From positions 483,663 to 547,662 of the forward strand of contig NZ_BMXP01000003.1 of NCBI RefSeq assembly GCF_014651815.1: 64,000 bases of DNA, in the 5' to 3' direction. Origin of the DNA: Alteromonas halophila (GTDB lineage Bacteria; Pseudomonadota; Gammaproteobacteria; Enterobacterales; Alteromonadaceae). Shown here piece by piece: positions 34,041 through 45,120 of this stretch (positions are counted from its first letter, which is position 1; each line of letters begins with the position of its first letter). Made by a program: the position numbers and the translations under genes. The notes under the pieces were generated by a model. It was given only the letters and a program-made list of their open reading frames with translations, did no database searches and was not told where the DNA came from.

Positions 34041-34904
34041 TCAGCGCTTACCTGCTCCAAGCGCAAGCAGTGCAGCCATGCCGCAGCCGGTGATTAAGCC
34101 AACGGTGTGCGCTGCATTGGCCATATTTACCCACAGCACATCGGCATACCCCAGCACCAGCCATACCAGCATGAAGCCCACAATTGAGTTACTTAACGAC
34201 AACCCCCATTGTGGACGCAGCCAGCCCAGCCACCAGACAAAGCCCATCAGCGCATAGACCACGCCTGACAACCCGCCAAAGGGCAATAACATGCCACTAA
34301 TGGGGTCGGTAAAAAACGACTGCGCAATATTGGAAAGAATGGCGGAGACACCAAACACCAGCAGCAGCATGCTTAAGCCCAGCGTGCGCTCTATTTGCGC
34401 GCCCAGCATGCCCCACCACAATAAATTAAACACAATATGTAAAATACTGAAGTGAATGAATGCCGGGCCAAGCACGCGCCACCACTGATTGTTTTCAAGC
34501 AGTACCGGCAGCGGCTGCATCATCACGTTTTGCGCGATGGGCGAAAACAGCCCGAACATAGACAGCAGGTAGGTCAGCACGCATACCGCAAACACTACAG
34601 CGGTGAAAGGCGCGTGGCGGGCGTTGGCAAGAATGTTCTGGCTCATGCGCGGGCCTTGACGGGCCAGTGTGACTTTCTCGCCCTGTTGCCAGGCGGCCTG
34701 CTGGTATTTAGGGTTCGCCGGGTCGCGTACAAACTGCTCGGCAATATCGCGGGCTTCCTCGCTCTGGCTGCCGTCGGCAAGCTCGACGAGAAAGCGCGCG
34801 TCCGGTTGTGGCGACACTGAGGCGTCGATGCCCTGGGTACGCAGATAATTGGCCAGCAACTGAGCCGGCCCCTGTTGCCGGAACGTGACTAACGGCGTGC
34901 TCAC
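34041..34904 (-). CDS. glpG: Rhomboid intramembrane serine protease GlpG
   Basis: 287 residues with an N-terminal cytosolic domain of about 90 residues and six membrane helices. The catalytic serine is in GLSGVVYALMG and the histidine in ANAAHTVGL, with the HFSILHIVFNLLWW segment of the family. It cleaves membrane proteins within the bilayer. It overlaps glpE by 4 bp. Confidence 0.93.
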   Translation of the reverse strand: MSTPLVTFRQQGPAQLLANYLRTQGIDASVSPQPDARFLVELADGSQSEEARDIAEQFVRDPANPKYQQAAWQQGEKVTLARQGPRMSQNILANARHAPFTAVVFAVCVLTYLLSMFGLFSPIAQNVMMQPLPVLLENNQWWRVLGPAFIHFSILHIVFNLLWWGMLGAQIERTLGLSMLLLVFGVSAILSNIAQSFFTDPISGMLLPFGGLSGVVYALMGFVWWLGWLRPQWGLSLSNSIVGFMLVWLVLGYADVLWVNMANAAHTVGLITGCGMAALLALGAGKR

Positions 34905-35218
34905 GAAGCGGTTTCCACTACCTGACCCTGGGAATGCCAGGCTTCAAAGCCGCCATCCATGCTGTACACATCCACAAAGCCCTGTTGTGCAATAATGTCA
35001 GCCGCCTGCTGACTGCTGATGCCGTGATAGCACACCACCACAACCGGCTGGGTTTTGGGGGTCTCGTTAATAAACGACGCAAAGTTGTCATTGCTTAAAT
35101 GAATGGCCTCGGGCATACGCCCGTTAGCAAACGATTGCGGATCGCGTATATCAACAATCACCGGGGTGCTGTCCAGTTCAAGCACCCCGTCTACACTAAT
35201 GTGAGAAAAATTCTGCAT
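34901..35218 (-). CDS. glpE: Thiosulfate sulfurtransferase GlpE (rhodanese)
   Basis: A 105-residue single rhodanese domain: IVDIRDPQSFANGRMPEAIHL followed by VVVCYHGISSQQAA with the catalytic cysteine. It transfers sulfane sulfur from thiosulfate to acceptors such as thioredoxin or cyanide. It lies between tdh (sharing one base) and glpG. Confidence 0.92.
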   Translation of the reverse strand: MQNFSHISVDGVLELDSTPVIVDIRDPQSFANGRMPEAIHLSNDNFASFINETPKTQPVVVVCYHGISSQQAADIIAQQGFVDVYSMDGGFEAWHSQGQVVETAS

Positions 35219-36243
35219 TACGTCCAGTCCAGAATAACTTTGCCGGATTCGCCCGAGCCCATGGTATCGAAACCTTTCTGAAACTCATCAATAGCAAACT
35301 GATGGGTGATCACAGGCGACAGATCCAGACCGCTTTGCAGCAGGCTGGCCATTTTGTACCAGGTTTCGAACATCTCACGGCCGTAAATGCCTTTGATCAC
35401 CAGACCTTTAAAAATCACCTCGTTCCAGTTAATCGCCACGTCAGACGGCGGAATGCCCAGCATCGCCACCTTGCCACCGTTATTCATGCTGTCCAGCATG
35501 TCGCGAAAGGCAGCGGGTACGCCGGACATTTCCATGCCGATGTCAAAGCCTTCGGTCATGCCCAGTTCGTTCATCACGTCGGTCAGGCTTTCCTTACTGA
35601 CATCCACGGCGCGGCTGGCACCCATTTTTTTGGCCAGATCCAGGCGGTACGGGTTAATGTCGGTGATCACTACATGGCGTGCGCCTACATGACGGGCTAC
35701 AGCAGCAGCCATAATTCCAATAGGCCCGGCCCCGGTGATCAGCACGTCTTCGCCAACTAAGTCAAAACTCAGTGCCGTGTGCACGGCATTGCCGAAGGGG
35801 TCGAAAATCGACGCCATGTCATCACTGATGTTATCCGGAATTTTAAACGCGTTGAACGCCGGGATCACCAGATACTCAGCAAACGCGCCGGGACGGTTAA
35901 CGCCTACCCCAGACTCGTTGCGGCACAGATGACGACGCCCGGCCCGGCAGTTACGGCAGTGTCCGCAGGTGATATGGCCTTCGCCTGACACCCGATCACC
36001 TACCTCAAACCCACGTACTTCCTGGCCCATGCCGACCACTTCACCCACATATTCATGGCCGACAACCATGGGTACCGGAATAGTTTCCTGCGCCCACTCG
36101 TCCCAGTTATAGATGTGCATGTCGGTGCCGCAAATGGCGGTTTTACGAATTTTAATCAGCAGGTCGTTGTGACCCACTTCCGGCTCTGGCGAGTCTTCCA
36201 GCCAGATGCCTTTCTCAGAATGCTTTTTTACCAGGGATTTCAT
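35218..36243 (-). CDS. tdh: L-threonine 3-dehydrogenase
   Basis: 341 residues, the same as E. coli Tdh. A zinc-dependent medium-chain dehydrogenase with catalytic zinc ligands in [11 protein letters not shown] and [10 protein letters not shown], structural zinc in [15 protein letters not shown], and the NAD-binding [12 protein letters not shown]. It oxidises threonine to 2-amino-3-ketobutyrate, which the overlapping kbl product cleaves. Confidence 0.96.
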   Translation of the reverse strand: MKSLVKKHSEKGIWLEDSPEPEVGHNDLLIKIRKTAICGTDMHIYNWDEWAQETIPVPMVVGHEYVGEVVGMGQEVRGFEVGDRVSGEGHITCGHCRNCRAGRRHLCRNESGVGVNRPGAFAEYLVIPAFNAFKIPDNISDDMASIFDPFGNAVHTALSFDLVGEDVLITGAGPIGIMAAAVARHVGARHVVITDINPYRLDLAKKMGASRAVDVSKESLTDVMNELGMTEGFDIGMEMSGVPAAFRDMLDSMNNGGKVAMLGIPPSDVAINWNEVIFKGLVIKGIYGREMFETWYKMASLLQSGLDLSPVITHQFAIDEFQKGFDTMGSGESGKVILDWT

Positions 36244-37436
36244 GATATCACTCCCATTTCGCGGCCGATTTCAATGAAGGCATCCACAGCTTTGTCGATT
36301 TGTTCAATGGAATGACCGGCCGACATTTGTGTACGGATCCGGGCCTGACCTTTTGGTACCACCGGGTAAGAGAAACCAATCACGTAAATGCCTTTTTCCA
36401 GCAGTTTGTCTGCCATGTCGCTGGCCAGTTTCGCATCGCTCAGCATCACCGGAATAATCGGGTGGTCTTTGCCCGCCAGAGTGAAGCCTGCCTCTTCCAT
36501 GCGGCGACGGAAATGTTCGGTATTACGCCACAGCTGTTCGCGCAGCTTATGCCCGTTTTCCAGCATTTCGAAGACTTTAAGCGACGCCGAGACAATCGGT
36601 GGTGCCACAGAGTTAGAGAACAGGTAAGGACGTGAACGCTGGCGCAGCCATTCCACTACCTCTTTCTTACCGGTGGTATAGCCGCCGGAAGCGCCGCCTA
36701 AGGCTTTGCCCAGGGTACCGGTGATAATGTCCACGCGGCCCATCACATCACAGTATTCATGGCTGCCGCGGCCATTTTCACCTAAAAAGCCGGTGGCGTG
36801 GCAGTCATCGACCATGACCAGTGCGTTGTATTTGTCGGCCAGGTCGCAGATGGCAGCCAGGTCGGCGATGACCCCGTCCATTGAGAACACGCCATCGGTC
36901 GCAATCACTTTAAACCGTGCGCCGTCGGCATCGGCCTGTTTCAGCTGGTCTTCCAGCGAACTCATGTCGTTGTTGGCATAACGGTAGCGTTTAGCCTTAC
37001 ACAGACGTACACCGTCGATGATGCTGGCATGATTTAAGGCATCAGAAATAATGGCGTCTTCGGGCCCCAGCAGCGTTTCAAACAGGCCGCCGTTGGCATC
37101 AAAACAGGATGGATAGAGAATAGTGTCTTCGGTGCCCAGAAAGTGGCTGATAGCGCCTTCAAGCTGTTTATGAATGTCCTGCGTGCCGCAGATAAAACGC
37201 ACCGAGGCTACGCCAAAGCCGTGACTGTCGAGGCCTTCTTTGGCTGCCGCAATTAAATCCGGATGGTTCGCCAGCCCCAGGTAGTTATTGGCGCAAAAGT
37301 TAATGACGTGGTCGCCATCGCTGACATCGATATCGGCTTTCTGCTGCGATGTAATCACGCGCTCGCGTTTGTAGAGCCCGTCATCTTTGGTGCTCTCAAT
37401 TTGTGAGCGAAGGTGTGAAATAAATGCGTCGGACAT
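36240..37436 (-). CDS. kbl: Glycine C-acetyltransferase (2-amino-3-ketobutyrate CoA ligase)
   Basis: 398 residues from ATG 37436, preceded by GGAG; an upstream in-frame extension lacks family similarity. This PLP enzyme of the alpha-oxoamine synthase family has the cofactor lysine in [14 protein letters not shown] and [11 protein letters not shown]. It converts aminoketobutyrate and CoA to glycine and acetyl-CoA. It overlaps tdh by 4 bp, forming the standard threonine degradation operon. Confidence 0.96.
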   Translation of the reverse strand: MSDAFISHLRSQIESTKDDGLYKRERVITSQQKADIDVSDGDHVINFCANNYLGLANHPDLIAAAKEGLDSHGFGVASVRFICGTQDIHKQLEGAISHFLGTEDTILYPSCFDANGGLFETLLGPEDAIISDALNHASIIDGVRLCKAKRYRYANNDMSSLEDQLKQADADGARFKVIATDGVFSMDGVIADLAAICDLADKYNALVMVDDCHATGFLGENGRGSHEYCDVMGRVDIITGTLGKALGGASGGYTTGKKEVVEWLRQRSRPYLFSNSVAPPIVSASLKVFEMLENGHKLREQLWRNTEHFRRRMEEAGFTLAGKDHPIIPVMLSDAKLASDMADKLLEKGIYVIGFSYPVVPKGQARIRTQMSAGHSIEQIDKAVDAFIEIGREMGVIS

Positions 37437-37540
37437 GCCATTCTCCAGTTCGCTAAAAACGTTGTAGTGTAATGAATACGGCGCACAGGGTATAGCATAG
37501 TGCGCCGTTGCGCGGAGCAAACGCGACTAAGTGTGTAAAT

Positions 37541-39979
37541 TTATCCGCACACCGGCAGGTCGTCCGCCCACGTTCCCTGATGGAGTTTATCATCCAGTGT
37601 TGTCCACAGCGCATGTTCACTAATCGGCCTGCTGATAAGGTAGCCCTGCCCCTGATGACACTCGTACTGGCACAGTAATTCATACTGATGCGCCGTTTCC
37701 AGACCTTCGGCTATCACCTCCAGCCCCATGCTTCGCACCATGGCGATGGTGGAGTACACAATACTGCGGTCGTCCATACTTTCCGCCATTTCCGCAATAA
37801 ACGACTGATCAATTTTAATAAAGTCGGCCGGCAGCGACTTCAGATAACTCAGCGACGAATAGCCTGTCCCAAAGTCGTCAATGGCAATCATCACGCCCAT
37901 ATCGCGTATGGCTTTCATGATCGATGTGGCCCGGGGCAGGTCTGCCACCAATACGGTTTCAGTCAGTTCCAGCGCCAGCTGTGACGGCGGGATGTCCTGG
38001 GCAATCACCTGCTCCTGTAAAAATGCCGGCAGGCTGGCATCGATAAAGTGGCCTGAGGACACGTTCACGGCCATTTTCACATCGGTAAAGCCTCGTCTGA
38101 TCAGATCTTTCAGCAACACCGTGGCCCGTTTAATCACCCAGTGGTCCAGCTCCAGCATAAATGCGGTATTTTCAAGCAACGGAATAAAATCACCGGGCGG
38201 GATCAGCCCACGCTCCGGATGTTGCCAGCGCAATAAGGCTTCAAACCCGACCAGTTTGCGGGTTTTCAGTTCCAGTTGAGGCTGCAGCGCTAAAAAGAAC
38301 TGGTTTTCGTTCAGGGCAATACGCGCTTCCCGTTCCATTTCTACCTTGTGCATGACCTTCTGGTTCATTGCAGCGTCGTAAACACGGTAGCCAGCGCCCT
38401 GCTTGCTTTTCACATCGTACATGGCGATATCGGCATGGCGCAGTAGCTCAACCGCATTAATGGTGGCCTCCTGGGTAATGGCAATGCCTATACTCACCGA
38501 AATGTAGAACTGCATATCTTCCACTTCGATGGGCGTGGTGAACTGCGCCAGGATCTGCTCTGCTGTGCGGTCAATCTGTTCGCGGTCGCGCACATCCGGC
38601 AGCAGCACCACAAACTCATCCCCGCCGAAGCGCGAGGCAATATCGGTTTCACCCAGCGGTTTTGAAATACGAAGCGCCGCCGCTTTTAACAGTTTATCGC
38701 CGACGTCGTGACCATAACTGTCATTCACTTTCTTAAAGTCGTCGAGATCCATAAACATCAGTGCCACCCAGTCGCCACTGTGCCGGGCACTGTTTAACTG
38801 TTTCTCAATCTGGAAGGTCAGCATATTACGGTTAGGCAGGCCTGTTAGTCCGTCAAACATGGCCATTTTTTCAAGCTTGGCAGTGTTAATGGCCATTTGT
38901 CCGTCAATTTCTTCAAGCTGTGTTGCCAGATCCGTGGTCACATGTTGCAGCACATCCAGCTCATCTGAAAGCGTGCTGTGCTTACGGCCACTGAAGGTAT
39001 TGCTTTGCTCAAACTCTCGGAATTTATGCTCGGCCAGCAGCGGCAGACGGCGGCTCAGGCTCATCAGCTTGCGGCCATACTGACTTAAAAATGCAAAAAA
39101 CAGCACACTGAACAGGGCAAAGATGCCCGCGGCGCTGCCCACCACCAGCTGTTCATACTGGTTGGCCTGCGCGACCGTGGAACTGATATCCTGGATCACC
39201 AGAATATAGGCCGGGTTATTGTTCATGGTATCCAGAGGCAGCAGGTCTGCCAGCAAATGCTTACCCTGAAAATACAGCCGTACACCCTCTTTCGTCAGCG
39301 AATCCAGGTCTTCTGAAAGCGACAGCCTTTCAATAATGCCGTTAATATAGTCGCGGTTTTCCGGGGTCAGCCGGCTTGAGATATTCAGGCTGCGCAGGTT
39401 AGCGTCGGTGGTGACCATGGCAACCTTGTGGGCGCCGGTCGACTGCGTAAGCAACGACAGTATTTCAACCATACGGGTCGCTACCACCATGACCGGTACT
39501 GCGGCATCGTTGGTCATCAGCGGCAGCGTGACATAGCGCACACAGTCCTGCTGACAGTTGACGGTGGTCACACTGTGCAGTTCCTCACGGGTGCGCGCCA
39601 CCAGCGCTTCAAGAAAGTCCGGTGCCGGTGCCGAGGCATGCTGTAGACGTTGCTGGTATAGCCAGTAATTATCAACCTGCATGTTTAGCGACAGGTACTC
39701 ACTGGCCGCATCCAGCGCGCTGGCTATTTCGGTCGTGTCGGCCTGGCCAATAAATTCCGCATTAGAAAAGGCATCCAGCCACAGCACGGTGCGGTTTTGC
39801 AGCACGTCCTCGTAGAGCTGCAAAAAACGCACATGCCGGTTGTGCGACTGCATGTGTTCACGTTCAATGCTGGTTTCAGACTGGTCAATCAGCAGCGCGG
39901 TGATAACCACGGTTATCGACAGCATCATGATCAGTAATATGATCATAACCTTGGTGGTAAGCGATAACTTTACCCGCAT
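37541..39979 (-). CDS. Membrane GGDEF-EAL cyclic-di-GMP turnover protein
   Basis: 812 residues: membrane helix at about 11-32, a periplasmic sensor region of about 250 residues with a two-cysteine pair (NCQQDC), a second helix at about 279-300, a short HAMP-like linker, GGDEF at 452-456 and EALLR at 580-584. LELTE, DDFGTGYSSLSYL and IKIDQSF are intact, so the phosphodiesterase is likely active; the GGDEF signature is also intact. It starts 4 bp after a beta-barrel gene and ends a three-gene operon with a PstS-like periplasmic protein, suggesting that the sensor reads an envelope signal. Confidence 0.9.
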   Translation of the reverse strand: MRVKLSLTTKVMIILLIMMLSITVVITALLIDQSETSIEREHMQSHNRHVRFLQLYEDVLQNRTVLWLDAFSNAEFIGQADTTEIASALDAASEYLSLNMQVDNYWLYQQRLQHASAPAPDFLEALVARTREELHSVTTVNCQQDCVRYVTLPLMTNDAAVPVMVVATRMVEILSLLTQSTGAHKVAMVTTDANLRSLNISSRLTPENRDYINGIIERLSLSEDLDSLTKEGVRLYFQGKHLLADLLPLDTMNNNPAYILVIQDISSTVAQANQYEQLVVGSAAGIFALFSVLFFAFLSQYGRKLMSLSRRLPLLAEHKFREFEQSNTFSGRKHSTLSDELDVLQHVTTDLATQLEEIDGQMAINTAKLEKMAMFDGLTGLPNRNMLTFQIEKQLNSARHSGDWVALMFMDLDDFKKVNDSYGHDVGDKLLKAAALRISKPLGETDIASRFGGDEFVVLLPDVRDREQIDRTAEQILAQFTTPIEVEDMQFYISVSIGIAITQEATINAVELLRHADIAMYDVKSKQGAGYRVYDAAMNQKVMHKVEMEREARIALNENQFFLALQPQLELKTRKLVGFEALLRWQHPERGLIPPGDFIPLLENTAFMLELDHWVIKRATVLLKDLIRRGFTDVKMAVNVSSGHFIDASLPAFLQEQVIAQDIPPSQLALELTETVLVADLPRATSIMKAIRDMGVMIAIDDFGTGYSSLSYLKSLPADFIKIDQSFIAEMAESMDDRSIVYSTIAMVRSMGLEVIAEGLETAHQYELLCQYECHQGQGYLISRPISEHALWTTLDDKLHQGTWADDLPVCG

Positions 39980-39983
39980 AGTC

Positions 39984-41153
39984 TCAGAACCAGTACATCA
40001 GTTGCGCAGACCACATCCGCCACTCTGGCTCCGTGCCAATCGTCGTAAACGGACTGATAAAGCCGATTGTCCTGGCGCCCCCGTCTACCCAGTGATGCTC
40101 TGCCTGAAAGCGCCAGCGCGGAGCAATATCCCAGCGAAAGCCCACCGATTTAGTACGCATGTAACCAAAGTAGCGGGGTACAGTACCGCCACTGGCGGCT
40201 TCAAGCCGTTCACCGCTTTTATCGTTGCGGTACAGATAAAACGCATCAAAGCTGAGTAACATGCTGAAGTTGTCATCCCACAGGTATCGGAACTGTGCAA
40301 AACCGCCTTCACCAATACGCCGGTTGTAAAAGTCCGGTGCCAGTACGCCGGTATCGGTCTGGTACTCGCGCAGAATTTCACTGCTGAATTCCCAGTTCTC
40401 ACTGAAATACTGAATACTCAGCATCAGTCTGTCGACATCAGTCGTACCCTCCAGCAGAAAATCGGTAGCGGCCGGTTCGTAGCGGAAGTCGGAATCCAGT
40501 GCACTAAGACCAATGCGCCACGACATATCTGCTGGCTGCCAGTATACGCTCAGCTGGTGCACAAAGTCCTGCTTGGCCCTGCCCTGCGCAATATCACCCA
40601 GCAGAGACTTGGTTTGCGTATCGCTGATGTCTGAGCGGCCGTAACTCCAGTCAATCTCCCAAATTCCTTCGTCAGTGAACCGTTTAAACTGGGCCTGTAT
40701 ACCATCACTGCCCAGTGCAATATCACGAAAACGGTCAAAGTAAACCGACTGGGGAAGTACTGCAGTGGCCCGGGTTTGTGGCACATCGCGAGTGGCCGAA
40801 TACAGCCAGTGACGGTTCTTATAGCGGCCAATATGCAACTGCGTTTTCCAGCCGGCAAACTCTGGCAGTGACCAGTCAATAAACAGGTAGTCGACGCGTG
40901 CGCCTTTATCAAAGCGGTTACCGCCGTCCAGATACACTGCCTGACCCACTACCGATACAGACTGATTAATGTCTACCCGGCCGTTGATGCCAATTTCAGT
41001 CAGCTCCAGGCTGATATCATTGTGATCAGTGATGAAATTACTGTCCACCGACTGCGTGAGTCCCTGCGACACATAGCCGTGCAATGACACATCCTGTGCC
41101 ATGGCGAGGGTTCCGGTAGACAGCAGTAAGAGGGCAAGAGCCATGCGAGTCAT
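39984..41153 (-). CDS. Predicted outer-membrane beta-barrel protein
   Basis: 389 residues with a signal peptide (MTRMALALLLLSTGTLAMA), alternating amphipathic strands throughout and a C-terminal aromatic end (LMYWF) typical of outer-membrane barrels. I cannot place it in a named porin family. It overlaps the upstream periplasmic protein gene by 4 bp and is followed at 4 bp by the GGDEF-EAL gene. Confidence 0.75.
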   Translation of the reverse strand: MTRMALALLLLSTGTLAMAQDVSLHGYVSQGLTQSVDSNFITDHNDISLELTEIGINGRVDINQSVSVVGQAVYLDGGNRFDKGARVDYLFIDWSLPEFAGWKTQLHIGRYKNRHWLYSATRDVPQTRATAVLPQSVYFDRFRDIALGSDGIQAQFKRFTDEGIWEIDWSYGRSDISDTQTKSLLGDIAQGRAKQDFVHQLSVYWQPADMSWRIGLSALDSDFRYEPAATDFLLEGTTDVDRLMLSIQYFSENWEFSSEILREYQTDTGVLAPDFYNRRIGEGGFAQFRYLWDDNFSMLLSFDAFYLYRNDKSGERLEAASGGTVPRYFGYMRTKSVGFRWDIAPRWRFQAEHHWVDGGARTIGFISPFTTIGTEPEWRMWSAQLMYWF

Positions 41154-41635
41154 TGTGAATTTACCTCTAGCGATTTGGCATTGCTGAACATCCCTTCTTC
41201 GGCGTAGCCGATAGCCCCGGGGGTTTCCAATACTGCATTAATGAGTGCTTGTTGCGAGTCCAGGCGCACGGGCGGTTCGCCCTGACCTGAATAAGTGATT
41301 TGGTTCCACAGCCTTTCCAGCTGATAGGGAAACATTTTGAGTGTTTCACGGCAGAACGTTTTATGTGCCGGTGCATTGTTGTCCAGCACGAACACGCGGA
41401 TCCTGCTGCCATCGCGCCAGAACTGACGGTGGCCGGTAAAAATCTGACGGATATCGGTTTTCGACAGACTGCCTTCGCTTACATCGTCGTTCACAATGAC
41501 AACCACAGAGGCACTGGCTGTCATTGGCGCAACGATACTCAGCATCAGAGCCAGTGTCAGGCCATAAAGCCAGTTTGCTGTCCTGTGTCCCCGGCAATTA
41601 CCTAAAATCGTCAACGGGTACGTCTCCCTGTGCAT
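41150..41635 (-). CDS. PstS-like periplasmic binding-domain protein
   Basis: A 161-residue protein with an N-terminal signal or anchor (WLYGLTLALMLSIVAPMTASA). It then has a compact phosphate-binding-protein-like domain: VNDDVSEGSLSKTDIRQIFTG, RDGSRIRVFVLD and NAVLETPGAIGYAEEG. It is about half the size of a transport PstS and has no permease neighbour, so a sensing role with the barrel and GGDEF-EAL protein in its operon is more likely than transport. Confidence 0.75.
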   Translation of the reverse strand: MHRETYPLTILGNCRGHRTANWLYGLTLALMLSIVAPMTASASVVVIVNDDVSEGSLSKTDIRQIFTGHRQFWRDGSRIRVFVLDNNAPAHKTFCRETLKMFPYQLERLWNQITYSGQGEPPVRLDSQQALINAVLETPGAIGYAEEGMFSNAKSLEVNSQ

Positions 41636-41718
41636 AGTGCGAAGCGGTTGTGTTGATTGTTATTATTGTAGTTAATCTGCATATATTGTGCTGACAAGTC
41701 TGACCGGCCTGGATGAAT

Positions 41719-42744
41719 TTAGCCAAGTACGCGATCAATAGCCTGTTCTACCTGCGCAACATCAATGCGCGCCATCAGGCTGTCTCCTTTCGCTCTAACG
41801 CCCCAGGGAAGCGCTGTCCAGGGTTTGCCCTGCTGCTCTTCAATACACTGATCATACACGGAGACAACCTTATCCAGATCACGGTAAGGACCGGTACGGC
41901 GCGGATTAGAGTGTGCGTACAGCCCTATCACAGGTGTCCCCACCGTCGTCGCCATATGTGCCGGCCCGGTATCAGGCGCAATCACCAGTTGTGCATGCGA
42001 TAGCAGTGCCAGTAACTGATGCAGTGATGTTTGTCCGGTCAAATCGGCCGCAACCGGTGGCGAAAAAGTCTGTATCTGCGCTGCCGTCTGTTTATCCAAC
42101 ACACCAGGTCCGCCGCAAAGTACCACAGCTTTTCCTTTTTCAAAGAGATACCTGGCGATACTTGCGTATCGCTGCGGCAACCAATTACGCTGGGCTTTGC
42201 TGGCCGTGGGCGATATCACCACAAAGTCGCCCAGCCTGTCGGCCTGCTGCTGAGCCCAGCGACGGTCTTCATCACTGACCGGGATTTGCCATTGCGGCTG
42301 GCTGACCGGCGGCACGCCCAGCGCGTCGGCAAAGTCCATAAACCCGTCCAGGACATGGGCATGCTGATGAGGCGCAACCCGCTTATTCGCGAACAGCCAG
42401 TGCAGCTCTTTGCTGCGGGCCCAGTCAAAGCCGATGCGTTGTTTTGCGCGAATCACCCGTGATGCAAGGTTCGCGCGCAGGGCAACCTGCATCATCAGCA
42501 GCGCGTCAAACGTTTCACCGGCCACGGCTTGTCTGAGCTGTCGAACGGCATCCCGACCCTGCGACTTGTCAAAGATTATAAAGCGCACGTTGGGCATCAG
42601 CCGGACAAGCTGATATTCTATTTTACCAATGACCCAGGTGATTTCAGCATCTGGCCAGTGAGTCTGTATGCGGTTGATCATGGCCACGGCATGGCACACA
42701 TCGCCAATGGCAGACAGCCGCATTATGCATATCTTCTTTCTCAC
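41719..42744 (-). CDS. Family 9 glycosyltransferase (heptosyltransferase-like)
   Basis: 341 residues with a GTG start preceded by GAGAGG. MRLSAIGDVCHAVAMI is the N-terminal signature of ADP-heptose:LPS heptosyltransferases, and VIAPDTGPAHMATTVGTPVIGLY is the donor-binding segment. It probably adds heptose to the LPS inner core. It is divergent from the Kdo kinase gene, whose product modifies the same core region. Confidence 0.87.
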   Translation of the reverse strand: MRKKICIMRLSAIGDVCHAVAMINRIQTHWPDAEITWVIGKIEYQLVRLMPNVRFIIFDKSQGRDAVRQLRQAVAGETFDALLMMQVALRANLASRVIRAKQRIGFDWARSKELHWLFANKRVAPHQHAHVLDGFMDFADALGVPPVSQPQWQIPVSDEDRRWAQQQADRLGDFVVISPTASKAQRNWLPQRYASIARYLFEKGKAVVLCGGPGVLDKQTAAQIQTFSPPVAADLTGQTSLHQLLALLSHAQLVIAPDTGPAHMATTVGTPVIGLYAHSNPRRTGPYRDLDKVVSVYDQCIEEQQGKPWTALPWGVRAKGDSLMARIDVAQVEQAIDRVLG

Positions 42745-42818
42745 TCAACCTCTCTGTGATTTTGTGCGTAGGGGAATACTAAGGAAGATGCGTAATTTAT
42801 CATAAGTTGTCGGAAAGC

Positions 42819-43541
42819 ATGGCGATAAAGCAAAAAAACAATGGCGCAGGCCATCACTTTATTTACGATGATGAATGCATCAGTAATGTGAACCCTGAGA
42901 TGTTCGATGCCACCCACTGGCAGCGCAGTGGCAATATAACGGGTCAGGCTGCTGGCCGCGGAACCACATTGTTTATCCGCCATCATGATAACCACTGGGT
43001 ACTGCGCCATTACCGCCGGGGCGGCCTGATTGGCAAGCTGATCAACGATGCGTACCTGTATTCTGGTGTCGACCATACCCGGTCATTCCGCGAATTCTCG
43101 TTGCTACACGGCATGCGTGAGGATGAGCTTGCTGTGCCTGCGCCGGTAGCGGCCTACGTTAAACGCCGTGGGCTGTTCTATCAGGCCGATATTATTACCC
43201 GCATCATCCCGCAAAGCCGCGATGTGCATGCCATGTTGTGTCAGGGCCCGCTGACGGACAATGACTGGCAGCGCATTGGCATGGCTATCGCCGACCTGCA
43301 GCATCATCAGGTATATCACCACGATTTAAATATCCGCAATATCATGATGGATACCCAGGGCAAGGTATGGATAATCGATTTTGACCGCTGTTACCGGCGT
43401 GCGGGAGAGGCCTGGAAACAGACGCCACTGAACCGACTGCAGCGTTCACTGAACAAAGAAAAAGACCGCGAGCCGCACTTTCACTGGCAGCCTTCCGACT
43501 GGCAGACGCTGCTGGATGGTTATCACAGCAAAGCGCCCTGA
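42819..43541 (+). CDS. kdkA: 3-deoxy-D-manno-octulosonic acid (Kdo) kinase KdkA
   Basis: About 240 residues; the ATG at 42819 is used, with a TTG four codons upstream as alternative. It is a small kinase-fold protein of the WaaP/KdkA family: LRHYRRGG near the N-lobe, VYHHDLNIRNIMM as the catalytic loop and WIIDFDRC as the metal-binding Asp segment. It phosphorylates the single Kdo of LPS in organisms with mono-Kdo core. It lies between the heptosyltransferase and coaD. Confidence 0.88.
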   Translation: MAIKQKNNGAGHHFIYDDECISNVNPEMFDATHWQRSGNITGQAAGRGTTLFIRHHDNHWVLRHYRRGGLIGKLINDAYLYSGVDHTRSFREFSLLHGMREDELAVPAPVAAYVKRRGLFYQADIITRIIPQSRDVHAMLCQGPLTDNDWQRIGMAIADLQHHQVYHHDLNIRNIMMDTQGKVWIIDFDRCYRRAGEAWKQTPLNRLQRSLNKEKDREPHFHWQPSDWQTLLDGYHSKAP

Positions 43542-43736
43542 GCCTTTGGCTTAGCGTTGCTGATGGTTGTGGCTAAACGCGGTGTTGACCTCGCACCTGG
43601 CTGTGAGCCTGAGCGTCGATAGACTTATTCGCACTTTTCTTAAGTGTTGCCGGCCATGATAATCCGGTGATTTTCCGATCCCAGACATTGAATCCCCTGT
43701 GAATTACCGATACTGTTTGCAAAAAATTGCAGATAA

Positions 43737-44246
<510 letters not shown>

Positions 44247-44309
44247 TTTCGCGTTATAACCTCGTACCTTAGTTCTCGCTGGGTGGCGACAGACGCATTT
44301 GCATCTCTT

Positions 44310-45119
44310 TTACCGCTGGCAGGCGGTACAAAAATAGGTATTGCGCTGGCCGATAACTTTGCTTTTTACTGTTCCTTCACAGCGCATACAGGGTTCGCCA
44401 GCGCGGCCATACACCGTTAGCTGCTGGGCAAAGTAACCCGGCTTGCCATCGCTTTGGGTAAAGTCCTTTAAGGTTGTACCGCCCTGCTCTATCGCCTTAG
44501 CCAGTACGGCTTTTATGCACTCAGCCAGTAACACATAACGTTTACGGCTTACCCGCCCTGCTGCGCGGCGCGGATCGATACCAGCCATAAACAGCGCTTC
44601 GCTGGCGTAGATATTGCCCACGCCTACCACTACCGGATTATCCATGATGAACGACTTTACCGGCATTTGCCGGGACCGCGACTTCTGAAACAGATGTTCA
44701 CCGTCAAAGGCGTCGGTTAACGGCTCAGGACCGAGGTTTGCGAGCTGACTTAAGGTTTCCTCGGGGCGTTGCCACAGGCAGGCACCAAAGCGCCGGGGGT
44801 CATTCAGGCGCAGGCAGCGGCCGGAGCCCAGCACAATATCCAGATGATCATGTTTTACCGGCGGTGTATCTGCATCAATGACTCGCAGCTTACCGGACAT
44901 GCCCAAATGCAGCACAATACTGCCCGGTGCTGTATCAATCAGCAGGTACTTTGCACGACGGCGCACCGCAACAATCGTTTCACCGAGCGCCTGCTCAATG
45001 TCATGGGGGATTGGCCAGCGCAGACGACGCTCACGCACGATAAGGTGATCAACACGCTGATCCACCAGCCAGGGAGCGATCCCTAAGCGGCTGACTTCAA
45101 CTTCCGGTAGTTCTGGCAT
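44310..45119 (-). CDS. mutM: Formamidopyrimidine-DNA glycosylase
   Basis: 269 residues. The N-terminal PELPEVE gives the catalytic proline and glutamate. [18 protein letters not shown] leads into the C-terminal zinc finger with four cysteines (CMRC and CTAC). It removes 8-oxoguanine and opened purines. It starts 1 bp after the small membrane-anchored protein gene. Confidence 0.96.
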   Translation of the reverse strand: MPELPEVEVSRLGIAPWLVDQRVDHLIVRERRLRWPIPHDIEQALGETIVAVRRRAKYLLIDTAPGSIVLHLGMSGKLRVIDADTPPVKHDHLDIVLGSGRCLRLNDPRRFGACLWQRPEETLSQLANLGPEPLTDAFDGEHLFQKSRSRQMPVKSFIMDNPVVVGVGNIYASEALFMAGIDPRRAAGRVSRKRYVLLAECIKAVLAKAIEQGGTTLKDFTQSDGKPGYFAQQLTVYGRAGEPCMRCEGTVKSKVIGQRNTYFCTACQR

Positions 45120-45120
45120 A

